NCBI GenBank assembly: GCA_031841125.1
Contig: CM063107.1
Location: 26,492,499 to 26,556,498 of the forward strand
Source of the DNA: Acanthococcus lagerstroemiae
Lineage: Eukaryota > Arthropoda > Insecta > Hemiptera > Eriococcidae
Length of the DNA stretch: 64,000 nucleotides
Reading direction: 5' to 3'
In this document: positions 44,040 through 55,879 of the stretch, piece after piece
How the letters are laid out: every line of letters begins with the position of its first letter
How positions within the stretch are numbered: the stretch's first letter is position 1
Position numbers and translations under genes: made by a program
The notes under the pieces: model-generated
The model's input: only the letters and a program-made list of their open reading frames with translations
Told to the model about the DNA's origin: nothing
Databases searched by the model: none

Positions 44040-47000
44040 TCATCCCACTATTTTTTATGCTGTTGTGTCGTGCTATTTGAGAACAATGGTTATTGTAAAC
44101 GGTAGTTCTACCTTCTTTCGGTAGTTTCCATGTGGTAATTGATGGTTCCAAATAAGAATTTGTGTTCCTAGTCGAAAATTGCAATATAACTCATAAAATT
44201 AATTGTAAGATATCGACTTTTTCAATTTTTTATTTCATTTTTTCAAGTTTACAAAAATAGCCACGTGACATTCAGCCAGCCAAATTAATTTCGGTAGGTA
44301 CCTGCACTGCTGTAGTCTTATTAATTTCACAAAACAGATCTGATATATGATTTTTGATCATTCAGTCGGGTTATTTTTTATCAAATATACGGGAAAAAAT
44401 CGAAAACTGCCTTATGGGATGCTGGTTTGAACTGAACTGTGTCAAAAAAAAAGGACTTCAAAATGGTGTCCTAATGTCTTTTAATGAAATATTACATCAT
44501 AAATATTTTTTTGTTTAGAAGTCAAAAGCCACTAAAAATCAATAATTACCTATACTGAATACTGATGCATGTGTAATATACTTACTAATAAGCTTCACGT
44601 TCACGGTTTTCGTATATTTTTCTTCACTTTGCGGGCTAACAGAAACTCTCAATGCTCCCCCTCCCCATATACACATACTATACATATAGTATTATATGTC
44701 ACTGAGGCTTTACAAAAACTCTACTCTAAGAATTTCCCCTCAAAAAAATGATAATAATAAAGAATAATCACTATTTTAGAATAAACACAAAGCCTGATGA
44801 CATTTTCCAAATTAACCCATAGATTTAGAAATGTTTAACTTCAAAACCGAACTTATTCGTAGTTACATACAAATGATTAACTCACACGAGTTTCACATTA
44901 AACGCGTCAGATGATTGGCTAATTTACATTTCGGGAAATTCTTTAATGACTGATCTCCGCCAAAACATAGGTAGGATGAATGTTTTAAGTAGTTTTGGTG
45001 GTAGTTTAGAATTACAAAAATAATATCTCAAACATAAAATTAAATTAGTTGTTTTGATTTCTATTTTTTTTTAATTTGTTGAGGGGGAGGGGGCAATCTG
45101 GCCCTCAAATGATGAGTAATCAAAAATGAATACAGCTATTTTACTTCAAAAAATTGCATTAAGAAGATATATAAATAATCTTTTATCAATAAATTCGTTA
45201 TTAAATAAAAATTTATAAGTTAATTTATTATTAATAATGATTACTAATATTGGATAAAAGTGAGAAATAATAAATGAATAGTTAAATAAATAAATAAACA
45301 AATTCTAACACTTAATCGTTCATATTTATATACACCTAAATTAACTATTACTAATACTGATACTAATGTCATGCCTTCCCTTCCCATTATTTCTCGCTTT
45401 TAGTCACGTTTTAATTATTCAATTTTTCTCTCTTATGTTTTCCAGAAAAAGTCCTATTCACTTTGTTTAAGAAGATTAATACTCGAATTTTCGGCCCCTT
45501 TTCCTCGGTAGAAATGCATCTCTACACTGTAGTATCCCCAGAGTGTGTAGCACTTGTATCAACCCCCTCTCCTCTCTTGACGGGATGTCTTTGAAAAAAA
45601 ATTAGCTATATTCTGATCTAATAATTCCATTGAGAAAAAAATAAAATAAAAAATAAAATAACATATAGTTAGTCTACCACTAGTATTTATCTACATACTT
45701 AGAGTAGTGAATTAGAAATTTCAGTGAAACGAGAGTCCAAAAGGATTCTTCCACAACCTAAATTTTGGAGCCAAATATTCTATGTGTTTCAAATTTCAAA
45801 TCCAAACTAGCGTACTTAAAAAGAAAAAAGTCACATTTCAACTACAGTATCTGTAGACAAAATATGAAAGTTCTCTCGAATCCTTGATTTCTTCCCACGG
45901 CTTTATTAATAAGTGTTTATGCGTTTACAACATCTTTTTCCACGTATCATCAGTGAACTACAATCCGAAAATGACGGCTCCTTCTAAAGGGCTCTTATCT
46001 TCACATATTTTATAATTTCCACAGCTAACGTGTGTAACCTTTTGCCCAATTAATTTTTTCCACAAACCTAATTTCGTTTCGAAGTAAATAGTCGGTACCT
46101 ACAAGATAAATGATAAACGTCACTGAGTAGCCGAGTAACTTACAGTGTCGAGAGTCAAGATCATTCCGCTCAGTGCACACACAGCATTTACAGTTAATAA
46201 GCGAAATGTGGAAGGGGCTTACAATTTCTAGTAAAATTATTATCATCGAGGTCATTAAAATTATCTTCTCTTCGAGTGTGAAACAACAGCAAATAATTGA
46301 AAAACTGTACAGACTATTTATCATTGAAAAATTTGACTGAACTAGGTATATCATAGCTGGGGCCTCTTTTATCCATGCCGCGATTTACGAAGAATCTTAG
46401 GTACAGACTATATTTATTTATACCATTATCAATTAGAAGACGCAAACACGTTTGTTCATTAATTCGTTGATCTCTAAGAGTGTACAATAACTGATAATAT
46501 CGAAGTTTTCTCTTGACTTCCTCTTTTCAGACTGCAATCTTCAAAGTGTTAAAGAAATACAAGGAACCGAATTAAAGGAAAGACTCCTCAAAGCAAAGTG
46601 TCGAATCGACGAATATATCAGTTAATGGTGAATTCACAGGGTGCCTTTAGGTTTTAAAAACCAGAAATTCTGCCCATTTGTCCGCTATCCAAGTTTATAT
46701 TAACTTTTTTTTTTTTGGAAAATATGTCACAGAAAAACAACTAAGTGAATATTGTTAAAATCTGTAGAGCTTGTTTTTGTTTGCATAAAGGATTTCTCCA
46801 TCTCCCCCTCTATCCGTACTAAAATCTTATATTCAACACACTGCATCAATTTTTCGAGTAGGTATAAACACAGCGGTCGAAATCGACCATGATCTAAAAT
46901 TTGAGTTACAACGCCGCGCCGAGATCTAGATCGATTTTCATATAGAAATAAATGCTAAATTCGATCCAAAAGTCGAGTCATTTTAATCTCATTTAAATGA

Positions 47001-48015
47001 TGAATCATCAATATTACGTGATACTGATAGGTTGAGAACTTCAACTATGGAGTCAAACGTATGAAACAAAATACTTTGCAAGAGAACCCTACTTCTCCCT
47101 TCTTCTCCCTTCAACCCTTCTCCCTTCTCCAATTTTTGCTAATATCACTGAATTAATTACCAGCAAAAGAAAATAGTCTAATCTTCAGCAAATCATGATT
47201 TTGTTAACCATTGTCATCTTTCACGTCGTTATTTTCTAAAAGCACGAAAAAATTAAATAACAATTCAACCATCAATATGAGAAATACTGACATGTATACA
47301 ACGTGTCCAGTGAGAGTTTTATAAGTCACCAAAAATTAGAAGTTGGGTCAGGTCAAGTGCATGAAAATTTGTACCACTGATACCTTGAGATTAAAATGGC
47401 CCGATTCTCAATTATTTTCATCCACGATGTTTCAAAATGTTTTGAAGTTTTCAATTTTATTATCGCAACAATAAATTTGATCGCTTTTAAAAGATTTATT
47501 GAAGTGGTAGAGTTGACTAAAAACATAAACAAAACTTCATTTTAATCTACATTGCATCGTCAGTAAATGAATCAGGAATCGTTGCAATATAAAATTCAAC
47601 ATTTTGAAAATAAACATCCCAATCCGTAAAGTGTAAGGATTCAGAAAATGTCCTTGCATAATGAGGCTAGTTTTAAACAGATTCCGCATAATTTTTGCTT
47701 ATAAAGTCAAGTTCGAATAGATTTTACATAAAATTTATCTACTAAACAGGCGCTTGATGGAACTCTGTAGATATTAAAGAAAGAGTAACGAAAATTTCTT
47801 AAAGAAAATCAATCAGATCAAGGGCGGAATGAGGCTCCAAGTACCTATTAGGTAAAGGGTGAAAGAGATGGGAGACTACATGGAGGGACAAAAACGAATC
47901 GACGTACCTAATAATAACGGCCAGCGCCATGCGACAGTAGCAGTCTTAAAGGAGATGACAAATTTTTTCAAAAGGAAAGCTGCAGACAAACCCCTAATCT
48001 CAGAAACCTTGGGAA
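44040..48015. other. AT-rich stretch without a supported gene
   Basis: Extended A/T-rich DNA, for example simple TAAATAAATAAATAAAC text near 45280. The longest frame is 109 codons on the - strand (46025-46354), without a recognised domain. The 90-codon frame that starts at 47859 runs into the MITE at 48018. No element ends or RNA genes were recognised. Confidence 0.35.
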
Positions 48016-48017
48016 AC

Positions 48018-48300
48018 AATGGTAGATCTATGGGGGGAGGGGTCGGACCCCCCTCGGGCCGAAGAAGAAAAAAAACATTTTGCGAAAGTACATCAGTTTT
48101 GAGTTTTTCTTCTGTTTTTGAGTATCTCTGATGCAGCACTACAGTCTACAGTGTTCATTTTGAAACGATTTAATCACATTATGAAACTTGTCTTCGGAAA
48201 CTATTTAAAATGACATCCATCTCGGTTTTTTAGAGTGCGGAGGTGGAAAAAGTTTTATTTTCAAAACACTTTCCTTGGAAAATTTCTAGATCCGCCACTG
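48018..48300. mobile_element. hAT-like MITE, copy 2
   Basis: The left end is CAATGGTAGATCTATGGGG (changed from CAGTGGCGGATCTA) and the right end is TCTAGATCCGCCACTG. The flanks are TTGGGAAA on the left and CTGGGAAA on the right, an 8-bp duplication with one mismatch. The interior follows copy 1 at 17246-17519 block by block, including GAGTTTTTCTTCTGTTTTTG and ATGAAACTTGTCTTCGGAAA. This independent flanking duplication confirms the element boundaries seen in copy 1. Confidence 0.85.
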
Positions 48301-49210
48301 CTGGGAAAAACAATGCTCGTCCACATTACATTGATAATTTAGGACTGAGTCTCATCTGAAGAAAAGTTGCACACACACACAAAATGGATGAAGATAAGAA
48401 AACGAGCCAGGAAGCGTCGCATAGTGGCTCAAGATTTCGAAAACGGGAGTATTCTCGACAAAATTGAGAGTAGCATTTGATAATATGATAGCTTGTGGAC
48501 ATACCCACATTCTTTTTTAATTTACTTCTTAATTTTTTCGCTAATGAACGGATTTTCAAAGTCTTTGAACACTGTGAGCAAGCATAGCCTTGTTCACTTA
48601 CAAAATTATTAGCAGAAAAATAATGAATGGAAATGATCAACGATGAGTCACAGGTGCTTATTTGGTAGACAGAAAAAAATACACATACCAAGCAGTAGGG
48701 CTGTATTTAGGGAATGTGTTATCGGGACACGGCGGGGTCCTCCCGCGTCATACACGAAAGAAAATATATTTTCAAATTAAGAGGAAAGACTGTTCTGGAT
48801 CTCTTGGCCGAGCTTGCCAAAAATGTTGAATAAGAAAATACACGGAACCCTATCCCCGACAAATTTCTTGGATCTCCATATGATACAAATCCAGGGTCGT
48901 AAAACTTTAAATCTGCCCCTGTAAGCTAGGGAAGTATCATAATAACGTTCTTTCCTTGGGATGTGATTTAAGGTTTCCTGCTGCAAAATATGAATTCTGC
49001 TAGCTAAAAAAGTTTTGAGGCGGCGTACAAAAAGAGAAAAAAGAAAAAACAACAATAACAATCTGCGCTTTTTCAATTTATTATACATATGCTAACTTGG
49101 AATCCGGCAAGTGAAAAAAGAAATATTTCGATTCAGCAATTCTGCATTTTTCAACCGAGGTCGATTTTATCAACGGTCAAAAATGATCAAGGAAAAACCT
49201 TTCTAGTTAC
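48301..49210. other. AT-rich stretch without a supported gene
   Basis: Frames of 121 codons (48326-48691, -) and 103 codons (48777-49088, -) lack known domains and are judged chance frames. A CACACACACACA tract lies at 48371. Confidence 0.35.
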
Positions 49211-49214
49211 CCCT

Positions 49215-49725
49215 TCCTGAAAACGACAGACAAACATGCAGACATGATGTGAGAAGTAAAATAGAGGTAGAGTGAAATGAAAGCTATAGAATTTGACTCT
49301 CGGTTTCGTTTTCAGCCAGCAGTGAAGACCGTTCTCCAACTCCAGTGGAGAGCCAGGAAAAACTAGTTTTAGCATTGATCATGACTTCCATCATGTAGAC
49401 GTGTAGACAGGAAGATAAAGAGGCAGACAGACACAGGCATGTTGGTGGGTCATCTCGATTTTGTACTCTGAACCCTAACGTTTAAATAGAATTAATTTTT
49501 TTCAAAAGTAAGCCATACGCGATAAACAGACAATGATGTACTACGTGCAATATGTAGAGAGCTGGAGAGAATTTGACTCTCGGCACCGTTTTCCCCGGCG
49601 GTGGAGACCGTCCTCCAGCTTCAATAGAAAGCCAGAAAGAACTGGCGTTAGCATTAATGTTGATGACTTCCGTCATATGGACGTGTAGACAGAAAGATAG
49701 ATAGACAGACAGTCAGGCATGAGTA
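49215..49725 (+). repeat. Direct duplication of a ~210-bp unit
   Basis: Copy 1 (about 49215-49430) and copy 2 (about 49510-49725) share GAATTTGACTCTCGG, CGTTTTC, GAGACCGTCCTCCA-like text, GAAAGCCAGAAAGAACT-like text, TTAGCATT, ATGACTTCC and GACGTGTAGACAG, then an AAGATAGAT purine tract. The offset is about 292 bp. A relic of an element inserted twice, or a local duplication. It is non-coding. Confidence 0.65.
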
Positions 49726-49734
49726 TATTGGGGG

Positions 49735-51110
49735 TCACAGATTTTTCTTTTCTCTCGGAAAAAATGGGTCTTCTAACCGTGACTGTGTCCGTAAGGGTTC
49801 TCGCCACTGTGTAAAGGCCTCGGTCAAGAATATTTCATTATATGTACAAGTAATGGGTATAAAAATCTGAAGACGCGGGTGTAATATAACTCATGGGTAG
49901 GGCTGCCTCCAAATCAGGTTTGACGAGAACAGGTAATCATCAAAAATCGCGGTTTCCATCTATGATAGCTAGTTGTCTCTTGGTGGAGCGTATGGCGATG
50001 CACGTATGCTAAAGTAGCTCCCTAGACACCGCACCCCTAACCCCGGAAACTACCCTTTCGTGTATCGTATCAGTGACTAGAGAGACGATGATAACCAGTT
50101 ATGCTATTTAACTTTCAACCCACGGCTATCGAGTATATATAGTTAGCTTTCCTTAACTTAGCTATCAATAGCTACCTCTGACCAGCTGGCATTGTAAAAT
50201 ATAAGTCTAAGTTTGTTTCTTTTGCTCAACTTCTACTGTTATAGGAAACTTGTCAAAGGTTCTTTTGCCTTAGAACTTTGCTGTAAAGCTTCAAAAGCCT
50301 ACAGTATTTTTATTTTATTTTTCATTTATCATGCAAACCTCCGTCCCATTAGGACAACGCTGGAAGTTTGCCAGGATACACAACGGGCCAATCCACCTCT
50401 ATAACAAAAGATACAGAGTGATTAACCAATCTGTGCACAAGGATAGATACACATTGCCATTCAGAGTACATAGACACACCTTTCGAATTACCCTGTACAA
50501 ATACTATTTGCTTACAAAATTGTAACTTGACAACGATGTATGTAAAATCGAAACTGAGCAGTCACGAATTTCACCGAGGATTTAATAATTATTATTAATA
50601 ACTCCATTGACTTTCGGTACACCAACGCATGGAGTGACGTAATAACTTTGTTGCAACTGAATGCAGGCATACACCCTTTCACTTACCGCAATCAAAATGT
50701 TATAAACCGTTTTCCGAGTAAAATTAATTTCTTCAATTATGAGTATTTAACGGTGCTGACGCAAGTAATGGAGGTAGTATACTTGTCTTCGAAAAAAAAA
50801 AGAACTGTTACTAATACCTGATTAAGTGCCTGGTAATGGCTCGAATCATATTTTTTATGTACAAAGATTCGGAACATTCTGATATCTTCTCTAATATGCG
50901 GAAGACGACCGAATGGAAGTGTAGTAGGTACTAGGTACGTCCATTTATTGTTCAGATTCAAACAGTACTCCATGGAAGTAATAAATCACCAACGACTCAC
51001 GTGATTGTGAAAAATATTCTAGAATGTCGAAAAGGATCCGAGCTGCTGCTGGAAGCAGAGCTTGAAAATATGATTGAGTCCAGAGATTTGGCTGACTGAA
51101 CAACCAAATC
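49735..51110. other. AT-rich stretch without a supported gene
   Basis: Short frames only (63-78 codons), none recognised. No element ends found. The DNA just upstream of 51113 forms the left flank of the palindromic MITE. Confidence 0.35.
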
Positions 51111-51120
51111 TGACGAGGGT

Positions 51121-51281
51121 AAGGTACTATACCCCAGGTGCGGACATCCGCCATTTTGGATCCTACAGTGCCCGTGAATGCCGAATTGACTACGCGGTAC
51201 GCTCCGCGTAGTCGGATTTGGTATCCGCGGGCACTGTAGGATCCAAAATGGCGGATGTCCGCACCTGGGGTATAGTACCTT
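51121..51281. mobile_element. Palindromic MITE with perfect 54-bp arms (family P, copy 1)
   Basis: Left arm 51121-51174 and right arm 51228-51281 are exact inverted copies, beginning AAGGTACTATACCCCAGG. Between them is a smaller perfect hairpin (GACTACGCGG and CCGCGTAGTC around a six-base loop). The flanks are ACGAGGGT at 51113-51120 and again at 51283-51290, an 8-bp target duplication, with one extra A on the right. Perfect arms and an intact duplication suggest recent insertion. The 8-bp size fits hAT-like or P-like transposition. It has no coding capacity; transcribed, it would fold into a long hairpin. Confidence 0.85.
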
Positions 51282-51422
51282 AACGAGGGTGGGGGTACTG
51301 ACCTTGCAACATTCAGGAAAAAGCAAACAATTCGCTCTACCGGGAAGTTGGAGAACTCAAATCCATCGAAAATTTTGCGTGCTATACATCACTGTCGTTC
51401 TGTGGCTAAGTGGTATTGTCAG

Positions 51423-51685
51423 CCCCATAGAGAGAAAAAGAGGGCCTGGAGGAAATTTCCACGGGCCCTCCTCCTTCCAGTTCATTTTTTTCTTTTGTCA
51501 GGTGGGAAAAAATTATAAGCTACCCTACGGGATAAGAGGTTTCTTTCATGGTGTAAGATTGCTGATTTGATGTACAGTATATGATGTAGCCGTAAGCGTT
51601 GAAATTCAGGTCTCTTTAAAATATCGGGCCCTCCTGAAAGTCCAGGCCCGGAGTATTTCTCCCCCTTTCCCCCTCCCTCTCGACA
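51423..51685 (+). repeat. Dispersed repeat family Q, copy 1
   Basis: Starting at CAGCCCCATAGAGAGAAAAA, this segment matches 62088-62355 in inverse orientation. It shares GAAATTTCCACGGGCC-like text, TTTTTTCTTTTGTCAG, ACGGGATAAGAGGTTTCTTT, CATGATGTAGCCGTAAG-like text, CGGGCCCTCCTGAAAGT and a CCCCCTCCCTCT tract. Frames across it in the two copies match as shadows of the repeat. The class is unknown. Confidence 0.7.
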
Positions 51686-51689
51686 GGGT

Positions 51690-52430
51690 TGGGTATCGTA
51701 TCCTACTTGCATCCTTGCAACGGGGATTCGATTCCCAGAGCCAGAAAGCTAGTGAACAGGTCTTCTTTTCTCCCCGCAAAGATTGTAGCGAACAAAGTGA
51801 CTGTAGACCAATCGAAGCGGATAGCGTGCTCTGCAGCTTCCGCCAGTTCTCAGGAAGAAGGCATTATACTCGCATAGAACACATTACCATCAGTATCTGA
51901 ATTAAAACTGGCGAATGTATCTCGTGAGTTCCTAACCGAAAGCTGTGAGACATGTGGCTAGATCATGTAAGCATCTAAGCATACGTCTTCGGCATAGAGT
52001 GTAGCGTAAGGAAACATGGGGAAGCAATAATAAACTACTCTGACTATTCTACCTATTAGCTATTAGTGCGATAGGATCGCTTACAGTTGCCGACATCCGG
52101 ATATGGATATGACATTTAGAAGAACACTGGAAAGGAAGTGGCAATTAAAAAAGTCAGTAGTGCCAGAGGTCCGGGAAGTACTGTATCTAAGAGCCGATGG
52201 ATGTCAGCATCAAAAGTCAAGGTACTGTCCTCTATGGCTAAAGGCTCGTAGTATACTAGTGTGTGTCTAGGTCGAGTCTGTCAACGCTGGTTCTTCTAGA
52301 CTCTTGCATTACTGATCTTGCGTTGTTCCCACCATCATCACCGACGGGTCAGATAAACTCGACAGCCATTATTCGTCCATCATTGCGCTGCAACAAATTT
52401 CAACTTTTTGTCTGTTCCACAAATACCATT
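51690..52430. other. Stretch with a tRNA-like B-box but no gene
   Basis: GGGATTCGATTCCC at 51723 looks like a tRNA T-arm, but the cloverleaf around it could not be completed. The rest is unassigned. Confidence 0.3.
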
Positions 52431-52498
52431 AGGTGAGTGTGAAAGTATTTTCAACGCTGAATACGATGCCGTTGGCCGTTTTTCTCTAGCACGTCTAG
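52431..52498 (+). repeat. Terminus of TIR family T (left-type)
   Basis: AGGTGAGTGTGAAAGTATTT, then TCAACGCTGAATACGATGCC, then GTTGGCCGTTTTTCTCTAGC and ACGTCTAG. The same order occurs as both ends of the element at 57933-58309. A possible inverted partner lies at 55822-55870, which would bound a ~3.4-kb element holding the P-copy and hAT insertions, but this pairing is uncertain. Confidence 0.6.
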
Positions 52499-53118
52499 TT
52501 TTCGAGGAATATGCGTTTGAAAAAGTATGAAAAATGCTCAAAATTGTGAACTTTGTGAGGTTACTCTGTATTTTTCTAACAAGGACTTATCGAAATAATC
52601 AAGCGAATTAAGAGCTTAGACCTTCTTTAAAGACACATTTAATTTTTAGGCTCCTAGTAGCGTTCGTTTTGGAATATTGCATATTTTTTGGAAAGACTTT
52701 TCATCTGGGAAAACAGACTCGAGCGCTTCTCTTGAAAAGAGATGTTTGCGATACCTTCAGTGGTCACACTGCTATTCTTTGGTACGTATCATATCAGATA
52801 ATCATAGACCTTCATCAAGGTTTTTCGACAAGATTCTTGTAACAAGAGGTTAGCTCATTTAGCAAGGCGCAAAAACGTCAATGACGTCACTGAGGTGCTA
52901 ATCACCAAGGCAAAGCAAAATATTCTCTAAAAATCACAAAATATTATGCGCATATTATATTCTTATGCGAAAATATTCTTTGAAAATTCAAAATATGCGA
53001 CAATATTTTTGTGCAATATGGATATCAAACTCCGGGTCTCGCATGATAATGCGTGGAAGTTCATAGTATAACCTGCGCCTGACCAGTAGGTCAAGTAAAT
53101 GAAGCGCTATAGCTACGT

Positions 53119-53282
53119 TGGAGCACCTATAACCCCAGGTATGGAAATACGCTATCTTTGGTTATTCCGCGTCCGTCGATGCCAAACTGACAACGTGGTA
53201 CGCTCCGCATAGTCGATTCTGCATTGACGGGCGCGGAATAACCAAAGTGGCGCATTGCCATACTCGTGTTTATAGTAGCCTT
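53119..53282. mobile_element. Palindromic MITE, diverged relative (family P, copy 2)
   Basis: This is an inverted-repeat unit of 164 bp flanked by AGCTACGT at 53111-53118 and 53283-53290, an exact 8-bp target duplication. The arms contain CCCAGGTATGG, GGTTATTCCGCG and inverted equivalents, less perfect than copy 1. The central text TGGTACGCTCCGCATAGTCG parallels GCGGTACGCTCCGCGTAGTC of copy 1, and the GCCATTTTGG position is GCTATCTTTGG here. It is the same family at greater age. It is non-coding. Confidence 0.8.
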
Positions 53283-53299
53283 AGCTACGTGTATGCGAA

Positions 53300-53917
53300 A
53301 AATATCTCGTGAACAATTGATTTTGATGCAGAAATGTTCAGAATAAAATTTATTTGTTTTGTAATTTTCTATCGAATGAGACCAGTTACAAATTTTGTTT
53401 AAAATTAGGAAAATATTGAAAATATTCCCAAAACAGGAGAAAATGTGTAAAATAAGAAAAAACCTTCTACGGCAAAAATTCAGTTTTCCAATTACTTTCT
53501 TATAAAATTAATTTCGGCGCAGGTGAGATAGGAAGAACTGTTGCGGGTTGCCTACCCGAATGAGCTAACCTTCTCTGGTTGTACAATCCTTGGTCCTTGG
53601 GGCAACAGAGAATCAGTTTTGTCAAATACAAAACTTTCTCAGTATGAATGGGAAATTTCCAAGTCATTTCTGCACTTTCACATTCAGAGCTTACAAAAGC
53701 CTTTAAGATTTACTTTTTTAATTTTGTAACTTTCTACAGAGATATAAATGTATTCTCAGACAAAATAACGCCGACTAAGCAAATACAATATAAATGTGAC
53801 ATGTCCTGAGAAAACATACCTTAAGGTGAAAATCCTAATTTTGCAGTAGAGGCAAAAATAGGGGGGAAAACTAATTTTTGGGGAAATTGAGTTTTCAACG
53901 GGAAGTTGTTGTTCGCC
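53300..53917. other. AT-rich stretch without a recognisable gene
   Basis: A 62-codon frame at 53541-53729 has no recognised domain. No other signal. Confidence 0.3.
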
Positions 53918-53925
53918 TTCCTGAC

Positions 53926-54432
53926 CAGGGATGTGAAAGAAGCTGGAAGCAGAAGCCGGAAGCCGGAAGTTTTTATGTATCCTGATTCAAATCGAGAAGC
54001 CGGTAGCCGGAAGCCAATTCCAGTTGGAAGCCAGAAGCTGGAAGAGAAGTCTTTTGTTTATCGGCTTCTTTTTGGCTTCCAAGTTCCAATTCAGAGTCAG
54101 CATTTGGCCTAATTTGTCAGTCATTGTTTATAAGAAAAGAGCTCTTAAACTCGTTGCTTCAAAGTCTAAATATATTATTTCATTTGAACTTGTTTTGTGC
54201 TTCTTATTATTTTGGAAGAGGGGGGAGGGGGGCTTAAAAGATGCTAGAGGTGAAATAAAGTGAAATTTCGGGAGCTAGAAGTCGGAAGCTGGAAGTTTTC
54301 TGAAATAACAGAAGCCAGAAGCCGGAAGTTTTTAAATTACAAAATTGAAAGAAGTCAGAAGCTGGAAGCTTTTTAAAATTATGAAAGCCAGAAGCCGGAA
54401 GAGAAGTTTTTTCAATAAGCTTCTCATCCCTG
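53926..54432. mobile_element. hAT MITE filled with GAAGCCGGAAGC repeats (507 bp)
   Basis: The ends are CAGGGATGTGAAAGAAGC on the left and GCTTCTCATCCCTG on the right. The target duplication TTCCTGAC is exact on both sides (53918-53925 and 54433-54440). CAGGGATG ends plus an 8-bp duplication are diagnostic of the hAT superfamily. Inside, variants of GAAGCCGGAAGC and GAAGCTGGAAG recur about 15-20 times in two clusters (53940-54045 and 54275-54405), flanking a 200-bp AT-rich core. There is no transposase, so it is non-autonomous. The 68- to 114-codon frames through it are repeat-derived. Confidence 0.9.
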
Positions 54433-54444
54433 TTCCTGACAACA

Positions 54445-55820
54445 CTAGATCAACTTGTGGAGGCCTAATCGACATTTTTACCAGTCATTGGGAGCATTCT
54501 TCAAGCATATACCTAATGATGGAGGGTCAGTACCAGTTTTTTTTTTTTACATACAGTTCGATTCATCCAACATCTCAGTGCAGCCACGGGACAAAGCGCA
54601 GATGCAACCGGCAGCCCTGTTACTCTTATCAGAGCTCTCGAAATGGTAAACGCCTTGTGAATGCGGTTAATACGTATTTGAGAGTTTAATGAGTTATTGC
54701 GAATTATAAGATTTATTATACGCATACTATAACGTGATGGTTACATTTTCGCCTGTGTAAGTTGTTGTACTGCGTTACCTTTTCACTACTTCTCCACAGC
54801 ACATGTTTCCAGACGATTTACTGGCATTTTGAAGAGGGACTTACATGTCTATAATATAGAGTGACGATGAAGTTCTGAGACTACGCTTTCTAGTTTCTAC
54901 AGGAACTTTACAAGCGCCATCTCTCGGGAAACACTAGTATTATTTTACATGCAGTGTCTCTTGCGCACCATGCAAGTTCCAGCTTATTCGCGTATAAAAT
55001 TGAAAGGTGCGCTCTCTACTGGCAAAACGAAATGCGGCTTGCTGATTGATGATTTGGTTGAAAAGGTGATCATGAGCAAAAAGTGACCAAAAATGTTCTC
55101 CAAGAATTTCAAAATAGGACTCTACAGAGAGAAAAGAACAGAATGAAAAGTTTTTGTTCTTTTCAGTTTTTCATAAAAAATGATTTATTTCGGATGATAT
55201 TTCTCATTTTCGCTGTACATATTGTTATGGGAAAATACCCATGATCACTTTTCAACATGTGCACTTGCGCTTCTGGAGTGTGTTTTATATGCGAATAGCG
55301 CCGACGGAAACGTTCTTCAGAATTCTTTATTTGTAGCGATTTTCACGGCTGTCATGGTAGAAAAAACGGAATGACGTTCAGCTATTAAATTCTCGAAAAT
55401 TACGTTTTGGAATGCTCTGATTTCAAAACGCTATATCTCAGTTGGGGAAAGAGCTAGAGACTTGCGGTAAGTTGCGTTGGATTCCCCGGGCCTACTTCTA
55501 CCAAAATTAGTTAAAATCTCAGTTTCAACCTTCATTACCCTAAGGTATATGTTTTCTCGTGATGCGTCAGAAATATTAAAAATTACATTTTCTTGAAGCA
55601 AACAAATACTTAGTGTTCTTCAGAACTTCCTAAAAACTTGAATAACTTGATCAATTGTCATCAGATTTGCCTGAAAATTTCGCAGTGTACGCTCCTACAT
55701 GTAAATAATACAACAGCACCAAAAAGAGAACTCAGTGTATCTCCCAGTTTATTATATCTTGTTCCAAAGTAGCTCGATTTCAGCAATTTTCGAAATTTCA
55801 ATTCAAATTTACAACAAATT
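54445..55820. other. Stretch without a supported gene
   Basis: No coding frame longer than about 65 codons with any recognisable domain. A T-run lies at 54538. Text near 55430-55500 is a possible repeat fragment that could not be paired. Confidence 0.3.
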
Positions 55821-55821
55821 G

Positions 55822-55870
55822 AGACGTGCTAGGGGAAAATGGCAAACGGCATCGTAATCAGCATTGAAAG
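55822..55870 (-). repeat. Terminus of TIR family T (right-type)
   Basis: GACGTGCTAGGGGAAAATGG, then CAAACGGCATCGTAATCAGC, ATTGAAAG is the inverse of the 52431-52498 terminus. The outermost bases diverge after GAAAG. It could be the right end of an element starting at 52431. Confidence 0.55.
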
Positions 55871-55879
55871 CACCATATA

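Noticed and set aside
44560..44760. Possible coding frame before a microsatellite-like TATACATATAG tract
   Set aside because: 60 codons, no domain, no splice sites.
48326..48691. 121-codon - strand frame
   Set aside because: No domain, no splice context, Ser/Leu/Cys-rich composition typical of chance frames in AT-rich DNA.
51715..51765. tRNA-like T-arm (GGGATTCGATTCCC)
   Set aside because: The acceptor, D-arm and anticodon arm could not be assembled around it.
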